Source: Acidimicrobiales bacterium
Lineage (GTDB): Bacteria > Actinomycetota > Acidimicrobiia > Acidimicrobiales > JAKAVM01
DNA: 20,127 nt
Assembly: GCA_027451785.1 (NCBI GenBank)
Contig: DAIDIS010000252.1
Location: 1-20,127, forward strand
Direction: 5' to 3'
Shown: piece by piece, positions 1 through 6,399 of the stretch
Numbering within the stretch: the first letter of the stretch is position 1
Layout of the letters: the number at the start of each line of letters is the position of its first letter
The notes under the pieces: model-generated
Database searches by the model: none
Seen by the model: the letters and a program-made list of their open reading frames with translations, nothing else
What the model was told of the DNA's origin: nothing
Position numbers and translations under genes: made by a program

Positions 1-1067
1 CGGGATCAATGTCGACGGAGATGACCGCGGACGAGATTGCGGACTATTCGTACAGCTATTACGACGAAGGAGCGGTATCTCACCTTTTCAGGGTTGCAGC
101 GGGGCTGGACTCGGCTGTGCTTGGGGAGGGGGAAATCCTCGGTCAACTGAAGGTGGCTTGGGAGCAGGCTTCGGCCGCACACACGGCGGGGCCGATTCTT
201 CAGCCACTCTTTCGCCACGCAACGGAAGTCGGCAAGAAGGTGCGAACCGAAACGGCGATTGCCAGGGGGATCACATCAGTGCCCCAGGCTGCTTTGGTTT
301 TGGCGGCAAGAAGGCTGGACGGAGGACTGAATGGCCGGAACGTCGTAGTTGTCGGCGCGGGTGACGTAGGCAGTGCGATAGCAAACAGCATCGCCGACAC
401 GTATTCACCCCAATCGTTGACTGTTGTCTCAAAGACATACTCGAGGGCTGAAGATCTGTGCGGGAAGATCGAGAGCAGGCTGTTCTCCTCGGGCTGCGCT
501 GTGTTCCCGGCCGACCTCGCCGGTCTCGGCGAGGCTGTAGAAGGTGCCGATGTCGTGTTCTCGGGTACGGCTTCCTCGTCCGTAGTGCTCGATGCTTCAG
601 ACATACGCAACCCGGACGGCCACCACCTTCTTCTGGTCGACGTAGCGGTCCCCAGGGACATTGATCCAAGAGCCAACGATATAGACGGCGTCGAGCTTCT
701 CGATATGGATGCAATAAGGGCCTTTGCCGAAGAGGGAGTTGCCTCAAGGATGGCGGAAGTGGCGCAGGTCAAAGAGATCGTCGCCGAAGAGGTCTTCAGC
801 TTCATGAGTTCCGTCGCAGCGAGGAAGGCGGCTCCGTTGATAACGGCGCTCAGGGAGCACGCCGATTCCATCCGAGTAGCCGAGCTTGCCAAGTTCTCGA
901 ACAAGAACCCGGAAATGGACGAGAATCAGTCCAAGAACGTCGAAGCGCTGACTAAGGCGATTGTGGCCAAACTTCTCCACTCTCCGACAGTTAAGTTGAA
1001 AGAAGCCTCCGGAACGCCAAAGGGTGAACGGTTGGGCGAGGTGGTGCAGGATCTTTTTGAGATCTAG
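1..1067 (+). CDS. hemA: Glutamyl-tRNA reductase, 5' end missing
   Basis: Catalyses NADPH-dependent reduction of glutamyl-tRNA(Glu) to glutamate-1-semialdehyde, the first committed step of C5-pathway tetrapyrrole synthesis. The frame is open from the window edge. The visible part holds the end of the catalytic domain (HLFRVAAGLDSAVLGEGEIL), the linker RTETAIARGITSVPQAAL, a Rossmann NADPH-binding segment with VVVVGAGDVGSAIA near 345-390, and the helical C-terminal dimerisation domain ending in VVQDLFEI. The nucleophilic-cysteine region (normally STCNRVE) lies outside the window, so an estimated 70-90 N-terminal residues are missing; the ATG at position 9 is internal, not the start. It is followed by hemC after 31 bases. 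The next enzyme in the pathway, HemL, is encoded at the end of the same gene run, and GluTR and HemL are known to channel the labile semialdehyde. Identification is secure. Confidence 0.96.
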   Translation, partial: GSMSTEMTADEIADYSYSYYDEGAVSHLFRVAAGLDSAVLGEGEILGQLKVAWEQASAAHTAGPILQPLFRHATEVGKKVRTETAIARGITSVPQAALVLAARRLDGGLNGRNVVVVGAGDVGSAIANSIADTYSPQSLTVVSKTYSRAEDLCGKIESRLFSSGCAVFPADLAGLGEAVEGADVVFSGTASSSVVLDASDIRNPDGHHLLLVDVAVPRDIDPRANDIDGVELLDMDAIRAFAEEGVASRMAEVAQVKEIVAEEVFSFMSSVAARKAAPLITALREHADSIRVAELAKFSNKNPEMDENQSKNVEALTKAIVAKLLHSPTVKLKEASGTPKGERLGEVVQDLFEI

Positions 1068-1098
1068 GCCTGTGGCTGAAGGAGCCGGGCGGTAGTCG

Positions 1099-2019
1099 AT
1101 GGCGGAAAGTTTCAAGAAGGTTCGCATAGCGACACGGCACTCACCCCTGGCCCTTTGGCAAGCAAAGACATTCGCTTCCAAACTTGCCGGCGCAGGTGTT
1201 GAGTCTGTGCTCGTCGAGATCACCTCCGAGGGCGACCGTCTCGGCGATGTGCCTCTTTGGGAAATTGGCGGCAAGGGCATTTTTGCCAAAGAGGTTCAGG
1301 CGGCCGTTCTGGATGGGACTTGTGACTTGGCGGTCCACTCCGCGAAGGACCTTGCGCCTTCTCCATTGCCCGGCTTGGCAATCGGTTGCTATCTGGAAAG
1401 GGGCGACCCTCGCGACGTTCTGGTCGGGTCCTCTCTTCAAGACTTGGCGGCTGGGGCGACGGTGGCGACAGGCTCAATAAGAAGGAGAGCTCAGCTTGCT
1501 TGGCTGAGGCCGGACCTCAGCTTCGTGAGCTTGAGAGGGAACATCGGAACACGACTGACCAAAATCCCTCAAGGCGGAGCCATTGTGATGGCCAAGGCGG
1601 CGATCGAAAGGCTCGGGCTCGATCCCGTGTCGCATGTGCTCTCTACCAGTGTCATGCTGCCCCAAGTCGGACAAGCGGCGGTTGCGGTCGAGTGCAGGGC
1701 TGACGATCGGGAGATGCTCGAAATTCTGAAAACACTGGACCATCATCCTACGAGGGCGTGCGTAGAGGCCGAGAGAGCTTTTCTGTCCGCTCTCGGGGAG
1801 GTCCAGGGCGGTTGCGATCTGCCGGTCGGGGCGTATGCAACCCAGGAAGGTGACTCACTCATTCGCATCGAGGCGATGGTCGCAAGTGGTGACGGAAGGG
1901 TGCTGGTTCGTGAGGTAAGCGAGTCTGCGATAGCTGGTGACATACCTAGAATGGGTATGCAGTTGGCAGATTTCCTCCTGAATGAGCGAGGCATGCGCGA
2001 TTTTCTGGCACAGGCATAG
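1099..2019 (+). CDS. hemC: Hydroxymethylbilane synthase (porphobilinogen deaminase)
   Basis: Polymerises four porphobilinogens into the linear tetrapyrrole hydroxymethylbilane in the cytosol. The 306-residue length is normal. Visible family signatures are IATRHSPLALWQA at 10-22, the catalytic aspartate motif HSAKDL (D84), TGSIRRRAQL at 124-133, RGNIGTRL at 146-153, and the dipyrromethane cofactor cysteine in EVQGGCDLPVGA (C239). A GAAGGAG Shine-Dalgarno sits at 1078-1084, 14 bases before the ATG, which is rather long spacing. The stop TAG is followed with no gap, and in the same frame, by the ATG of the cobA-hemD fusion that uses its product. The histidine after R in the ATRxSPLA motif is a tolerated variant of the more usual glycine. 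Identification is secure. Confidence 0.97.
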   Translation: MAESFKKVRIATRHSPLALWQAKTFASKLAGAGVESVLVEITSEGDRLGDVPLWEIGGKGIFAKEVQAAVLDGTCDLAVHSAKDLAPSPLPGLAIGCYLERGDPRDVLVGSSLQDLAAGATVATGSIRRRAQLAWLRPDLSFVSLRGNIGTRLTKIPQGGAIVMAKAAIERLGLDPVSHVLSTSVMLPQVGQAAVAVECRADDREMLEILKTLDHHPTRACVEAERAFLSALGEVQGGCDLPVGAYATQEGDSLIRIEAMVASGDGRVLVREVSESAIAGDIPRMGMQLADFLLNERGMRDFLAQA

Positions 2020-3609
2020 ATGACCGTCTACTTGGTCGGTTCAGGACCGGGAGACCCGGGCTTGTTCACCGTCAAAGGTAACGAATTACTGAAGAGGGCT
2101 GAGGTCGTCATCCACGATCGCTTGGCGGCAAGCTCACTACTGTCGCTGGCTCCTGCGGGAGCGGAAATCATTGATGTTGGCAAGAGGCCAGGCTCTTCAA
2201 TCCACCAAAAGGAGATCAACGCCCTCCTTGTTGACAAGGGCCGCCAGCACGAGGTGGTGGTGCGCCTGAAGGGCGGAGACCCTTTCGTGCTTGGCAGAGG
2301 CGGTGAAGAAGCGCTGGCGTTGGCAAATGCCGGTATTGAGTACGAGGTCGTGCCCGGCATCAGCGCGGCAATTGCCGCGCCTGCCTATGCGGGCGTGCCT
2401 GTAACTCACCGGGGTCTTTCGGAGGCGTTCACGGTTATTACCGGGCACCAGGGAGCAACCGGGAACGAATTGGGGCGGCCCGGGATCGACTGGGATGCAC
2501 TTGCGAAGCTGGGAGGCACGGTTGTCCTTCTAATGGGTGTGGCGCACCGGGCGGAAATTGCCGAACGATTGATGAATGGTGGCAGGCCGCCGACGACCCC
2601 TGTGGCAGCTGTGCGCTGGGGGACGAGGGGATATCAGGCGACTGTGAGGACGACGTTGAAGGAACTGGGAGAGGTGGACATCGACTCACCTTCCACGATT
2701 GTCATTGGCGAAGTAGCAGGGCTTGAATTGAACTGGTTTGAGGGCAAGCCGATGTTCGGGCGGAGGATCGTCGTCACGAGGGCAAGACGCCAGGCTTCAG
2801 TGCTCTCCGAGAAGATCCGGGAACTGGGTGCTGAGCCTGTAGAGGCTCCCGTGATCGAGATCGGACCTCCCTCCGATGGCGGCAGGTCGTTGAAGATGGC
2901 GGCCGGGTTGGTGGACAAGTACGACTGGTTGGTGTTCACCTCCGCCAATGCCGTTCGGCCGACAATCGAAGAGATTTACCGAGTGGGGGCCTGCGATTCA
3001 AGAGGGCTCGCCCAACTGAAGTTGGCGGCAATTGGGAGCGGGACGGCGAAAGCCTTGGAGGATTACGGGTTGAAGGCCGACCTTGTACCTCCGAAGTTCG
3101 TAGCCGAATCTCTACTTGAAAGTTTCCCGGATGCCACTCAAGATCCAGATGCCACCGCAGCGGAGAGGCATGAGGGTGGGTTGGGAACTGCCCCCCGTCC
3201 AAAAGTTCTCCTTGCAAGGGCGCGGGTGGCGCGAGACGTGCTTCCCGACGGACTCCGCCAGAAAGGCTGGGAGGTTGACATCGCCGAGGCGTATGAAACC
3301 GTCCGTCCTTCCTTCGGGGATGCCGAGCGCAGCACGCTGATCTCGGTACTTGGGGATTCAGACGCGGTTGCATTCACCTCGTCGTCGACTGTGACGGGGT
3401 TCGTTGAGCTTTTTGGAAAAGAGGCACTGCCGCCGGTCGTGGTCTGCATTGGCCCGGTCACAGCCCAGACGGCTGCCGAGCTTGGTATCGAGATCACCGC
3501 GGTGGCAAAGCGTCACGATATCGAGGGTCTTGTGGAAGCGCTGCTGGATACACTCCCCTCAGGCCATACGTCGATAGGGGACGTAGAGGAATCGGAGGTC
3601 AGAATCTGA
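2020..3609 (+). CDS. cobA-hemD: Uroporphyrinogen-III C-methyltransferase / uroporphyrinogen-III synthase fusion
   Basis: A two-domain protein of 529 residues. Residues 1 to about 243 are a SAM-dependent uroporphyrinogen-III methyltransferase: GSGPGDPGLFTVKG at 7-20, VRLKGGDPFVLGRGGEE at 81-97, VPGISAAIAAPAYAGVPVTH at 111-130 and LMGVAHR. This domain makes precorrin-2 for sirohaem and cobalamin. From about 246 (MFGRRIVVTRAR) to about 515 is a HemD-type uroporphyrinogen-III synthase with the usual alternating-lobe pattern (WLVFTSANAV, AIGSGTAKAL, AVAFTSSSTVTGF, CIGPVTAQTA). The fusion places ring closure and the branch-point methylation in one polypeptide. Such fusions are known in actinobacteria and firmicutes. 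The HemD half has a short low-complexity insert (near residues 372-392) before PKVLLARARVARDVLP. The ATG abuts the hemC stop and has only a weak Shine-Dalgarno, so translational coupling to hemC is likely. The stop overlaps the hemB start by one base. Confidence 0.95.
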   Translation: MTVYLVGSGPGDPGLFTVKGNELLKRAEVVIHDRLAASSLLSLAPAGAEIIDVGKRPGSSIHQKEINALLVDKGRQHEVVVRLKGGDPFVLGRGGEEALALANAGIEYEVVPGISAAIAAPAYAGVPVTHRGLSEAFTVITGHQGATGNELGRPGIDWDALAKLGGTVVLLMGVAHRAEIAERLMNGGRPPTTPVAAVRWGTRGYQATVRTTLKELGEVDIDSPSTIVIGEVAGLELNWFEGKPMFGRRIVVTRARRQASVLSEKIRELGAEPVEAPVIEIGPPSDGGRSLKMAAGLVDKYDWLVFTSANAVRPTIEEIYRVGACDSRGLAQLKLAAIGSGTAKALEDYGLKADLVPPKFVAESLLESFPDATQDPDATAAERHEGGLGTAPRPKVLLARARVARDVLPDGLRQKGWEVDIAEAYETVRPSFGDAERSTLISVLGDSDAVAFTSSSTVTGFVELFGKEALPPVVVCIGPVTAQTAAELGIEITAVAKRHDIEGLVEALLDTLPSGHTSIGDVEESEVRI

Positions 3610-4631
3610 TGGTTGACTCATACGGCCCAAGGTTCCCGGTCAGGCGGTTGCGGAGGATGAGGCATGGCCAACCGCTCAGGGACTTGGTTGCCGAAACCAG
3701 CCTTTCCATAAGTGACCTCGTGGTCCCGATCTTCGTGGCGGAAGCGCTCGACCAACCTAGGGAAATCCCTTCCATGCCAGGAGTCTTCCAGCACACTGTC
3801 GTCTCGGTGAAGAAGGCAATAGATGAGTTTCTGGAGCTTGGGTTGAAGGCGGTGATCGTTTTCGGGGTGCCCGACCCAGACAAAAAGGACGCAATAGGGT
3901 CACAGGCATGGGCGCCGGACGGCATAACCCAGAAGGCTCTTGCGACGATTCGCCAAGCAGCCGGGGATAGCCTCGTCGTGATGAGCGACCTGTGCCTCGA
4001 CGAGTTCACCGAACATGGCCACTGCGGCATTGTCGATCGGCATGGGAGCGTGGACAACGACGCGACCGTTGACCTGTACGCGAGAATCGCCCAATCGCAG
4101 GCTGCAGCCGGGGCAGACGTCGTTGCCCCGAGCGGGATGATGGACGGGCAGGTACTTGCAATACGAGACGCTTTAGACGAGGACGGGTTCGAGTCCGTGT
4201 CCATTCTCGCCTATGCGGCGAAGTATGCCTCCGCACTCTTTGGGCCTTTCAGGGACGCGGTGGGTGTATCGATAGCAGATGGTGGCGACCGCAAGACCTA
4301 TCAGCAGGACCCGAGGAACCGCCGTGAGGCGCTCGCAGAAGTTCACCAGGATCTCCTCGAAGGAGCGGACATGGTGATGGTGAAGCCTGCGACCTCATAT
4401 TTGGACATTGTTTCCGACGTGAGGAAAGCCGTCGACGTCCCGGTTCTCGCCTACCAGGTGAGCGGGGAGTACTCGATGATCTGTGCAGCGGCATCCAACG
4501 GATGGATCGATGGAGATGCTGTTGCAATCGAGCAGTTGGTCTCAATCAAGCGGGCAGGTGCGGATGCCATACTGACGTACTTCGCTCCCCGGGTCGCTTC
4601 TCTTCTTTCCGGAGGAGACGCACGGTTGTGA
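3609..4631 (+). CDS. hemB: Delta-aminolevulinic acid dehydratase (porphobilinogen synthase)
   Basis: Condenses two 5-aminolevulinates to porphobilinogen. It has 340 residues, normal for the family. RRLRRMRHGQPLRDLVAET is the usual N-terminal arm. The two Schiff-base lysines are in AYAAKYASALFGPF (K205) and MVMVKPATSYLDIV (K259). The metal loop reads DLCLDEFTEHGHCG, with C129, D131 and C139: the middle ligand of the classic zinc Cys triad is Asp, a form I recall from other actinobacterial HemBs. RKTYQQDP at 228-235 belongs to the conserved active-site/allosteric region. The ATG overlaps the preceding stop as TGATG, and a GGAGG at 3594-3598 lies 10 bases upstream. The 3' end contains the hemL ribosome-binding site and overlaps its GTG start. 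Confidence 0.97.
   Translation: MVDSYGPRFPVRRLRRMRHGQPLRDLVAETSLSISDLVVPIFVAEALDQPREIPSMPGVFQHTVVSVKKAIDEFLELGLKAVIVFGVPDPDKKDAIGSQAWAPDGITQKALATIRQAAGDSLVVMSDLCLDEFTEHGHCGIVDRHGSVDNDATVDLYARIAQSQAAAGADVVAPSGMMDGQVLAIRDALDEDGFESVSILAYAAKYASALFGPFRDAVGVSIADGGDRKTYQQDPRNRREALAEVHQDLLEGADMVMVKPATSYLDIVSDVRKAVDVPVLAYQVSGEYSMICAAASNGWIDGDAVAIEQLVSIKRAGADAILTYFAPRVASLLSGGDARL
4611..4617 (+). promoter_or_regulatory. Shine-Dalgarno for hemL inside hemB
   Basis: GGAGGAG lies 10 bases before GTG at 4628, which overlaps the hemB TGA as GTGA. The strong site fixes the hemL start and excludes the upstream in-frame ATG near 4502, which would give a long unrelated N-terminus lying inside hemB. Confidence 0.8.
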
Positions 4632-5929
4632 GCAAGGTGAACGGTAATCATGAGCTATTCGAGAGAGCTTGCAACGTCATTCCCGGCGGGGTTAATTCGC
4701 CGGTAAGGGCGTTCCGCTCCGTCGGCGGGGAGCCTTATTTCGTAACTTCGGGCTCGGGGTCGAAGGTCACCGACGCCGAAGGCCGGGTCTTTGTCGACTA
4801 TGTCCAGTCCTACGGGGCATCGATCCTGGGGCACGCTCATCCGAAGGTGGCCGAAGCCGTGAAGCGCCAAGTGGACAAGGGATCAACTTTCGGGGCGCCA
4901 ACTCCAGGAGAGGTGGAGCTTGCCGAGCGAATCTGTGGGATTGTCGACGGCTGAGAAATGGTGCGTCTGGTGTCTAGCGGCACCGAAGCGGTGATGACTG
5001 CGATCCGGTTGGCGAGGGGAGTCACCGGAAGGCCAAAGATCCTGAAATTCGAGGGTTGCTACCACGGGCATGCGGATGCTCTTTTGGTCAAGGGCGGGAG
5101 CGGGGTTGCAAGCCTGGGATTGGGCGACTCAGCAGGGATAACCGCCGGGTCCATCGCCGATACCTTGGTGGCTCCGTACAACCGAGTGCCCGATTTGGAC
5201 GATTCGGTTGCGTGCGTGATCGTGGAGCCCGTGGCGGCAAACATGGGCTTGGTCGCACCCGTAGAGGGCTTCCTCGATGGATTGAGGGCCGAGTGCGATC
5301 GCGTTGGGGCACTGCTGGTCTTTGACGAAGTGATTACGGGTTTCAGGATTGCGCCCAACGGGTCGAACTCCATAACTGAGGTCCGGCCGGACCTGTATAC
5401 GTTCGGGAAGATCCTCGGAGGAGGTCTGCCCATCGGCGCTATTGGCGGCCGTCAAGAGATTCTGTGCGAACTTGCTCCATTGGGGCCCGTCTACCAGGCG
5501 GGCACACTGTCGGGTAACCCGCTTGCCACCGCTGCTGGACTGGCGGTCCTGGATGAGCTGGAGGCCCTCGGCGAGTCCGGTTATGAGGAACTTTCGACAA
5601 GGGTTGCCAAGCTTGCAGCGGGGCTCGCCGGCGCTCTTGGCGAACAGGGAATACCGATCCAGGTTCCTACGTTCCACACCTTGTTCAGCGTTTTCTTCTC
5701 GGAAGTTCCAGTGGCCGAGTTTCAAGGTGCCAAAGCTGCCGCCGAATCCGGAATCTACCCTCAGTTCTTCCACTCGATGCTTGAGTCGGGAGTCGCCTTC
5801 GCTCCCGGCGCATACGAAGCGTCATTCATGAGCTTTGCCCATACGAACGACGACGACAACGTCACGCTTGAGGCGGCTTCCAGGGCAGCTGAGCAGATAG
5901 CGGCTTCCGGCCTAATCAGGCGGGCTTGA
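4628..5929 (+). CDS. hemL: Glutamate-1-semialdehyde 2,1-aminomutase, interrupted by an in-frame UGA at codon 109
   Basis: A PLP enzyme converting glutamate-1-semialdehyde to 5-aminolevulinate. Read through the UGA it is about 433 residues, close to family length (around 430). The N-terminal part has NVIPGGVNSPVRAF, GxxxVDYVQSYGASILGHAHP and GSTFGAPTPGEVELAE. The part after the stop has VRLVSSGTEAVMTAIRLARG, KFEGCYHGHADALLVKGGSG, FDEVITGFR and the PLP lysine in TFGKILGGGLPIGA (about K261 in full numbering). The TGA at 4952-4954 is in the same reading frame as both halves, so this is a nonsense codon and not a frameshift. Without readthrough the products would be a 108-residue N-terminal piece and, if translation restarts at ATG 4958 four bases later, a 323-residue C-terminal piece holding the PLP lysine but lacking the N-terminal segment. 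Alternatives are a sequencing or assembly error, a real recent null mutation, or functional readthrough; the sequence alone does not decide. The gene closes the hem operon, and its last 14 bases overlap the opposite-strand globin gene. Confidence 0.9.
4952..4954 (+). other. In-frame UGA codon within hemL
   Basis: The reading is ATT GTC GAC GGC TGA GAA ATG GTG CGT. Family members have a variable, mostly hydrophobic residue here, just before the E/D-M-V-R-x-V-x-S-G-T-E-A motif. One substitution from a sense codon (for example TTA, TGC, TGT, TGG, TCA, GGA or CGA) would explain the stop. UGA is used as the normal terminator by at least eight other genes in the window and tryptophan is encoded by TGG throughout, so a genome-wide UGA reassignment is not supported. 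Confidence 0.9.
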
Positions 5930-6386
5930 TTAAGCCATCCCATCCCCAGTGGGGCATTGGTGTATCGAGGGCTCGATCGCCCGAGTCGGACCGGTCTTGC
6001 GCCTCTAGGTGAAGTACGTCCGCAACTGCCCAATCCATATAGGCAGCCAGAGCATCTCGAAGTTCACGATCTTGTGGCAAACCTGCATCGTCGGCAGCAG
6101 CGGCGAAGCATTCAGTAAAACGGCGGCCAAGATCGCTGAGGTCTCCATTTCCGCAATGGATTGATAGGACCATGGCGTGATTGCCGTATTGGCGCGAATA
6201 GTCGTCGGGCCCGCCCATAACTTCAGCCCAGTACGCACCGAGCCGCTGTACATGATCCAACTTCACGTCGTCGTGAGAGAAGGGATGATTGAGTTCCGGG
6301 TCCTCCAGGCAGCGTGCGTGGTGCGCTTCAGCGAGAGCCAAAAAGGCCCTCATGCCACCCGCAAACTCAAAAATTGTTTCTCGCAA
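5916..6386 (-). CDS. Truncated haemoglobin, group II-like
   Basis: A 156-residue globin of the short 2/2-fold type, matching an actinobacterial group II-like family: FEFAGGMRAFLALAEAHHAR near the N-terminus, LEDPELNHPFSHDD, RLGAYWAEVMGGPDDYS at 48-64, SIHCGNGDLSDLGRRF with the probable proximal (F8) histidine H77, and the tail MPHWGWDGL. Family members bind haem and interact with O2 or NO; the physiological role here is unknown. The usual B9-B10 Phe-Tyr appears replaced by His-His (H22-H23). The TTG start at 6386 is chosen because it keeps the conserved E/F-rich N-terminus; an ATG at codon 12 would cut it off. The gene follows the geranylgeranyl reductase by 13 bases on the same strand, so they are probably co-transcribed. 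Its 3' end overlaps hemL convergently. Confidence 0.88.
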   Translation of the reverse strand: MRETIFEFAGGMRAFLALAEAHHARCLEDPELNHPFSHDDVKLDHVQRLGAYWAEVMGGPDDYSRQYGNHAMVLSIHCGNGDLSDLGRRFTECFAAAADDAGLPQDRELRDALAAYMDWAVADVLHLEAQDRSDSGDRALDTPMPHWGWDGLIKPA

Positions 6387-6399
6387 GATCAGCTACCGC

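Noticed and set aside
200..904. Long antisense open frames opposite hemA and similar frames opposite the other hem and nuo genes.
   Set aside because: They are shadows of strong, conserved coding genes, with low-complexity Ser/Arg/Pro-rich translations and no recognisable domains.
4952..4954. Genome-wide reassignment of UGA to a sense codon.
   Set aside because: At least eight other genes here terminate at UGA at family-typical ends and overlapping starts, and tryptophan is TGG throughout.
4952..4984. Selenocysteine at the hemL UGA, with GGTGC (4960-4964) and GCACC (4980-4984) as a possible SECIS-like hairpin.
   Set aside because: The stem is only 5 bp with a 15-base loop, falls in codons fixed by the conserved VSSGTEA motif, and the position is not catalytic. 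HemL selenoproteins are not known to me and no sel genes are in the window.
5923..5936. GGCTT-GATT-AAGCC as an intrinsic terminator between hemL and the globin gene.
   Set aside because: The stem is only 5 bp with two A-T pairs, has no following T-run on either strand, and competes with an alternative AATCA/TGATT pairing at 5914-5931.
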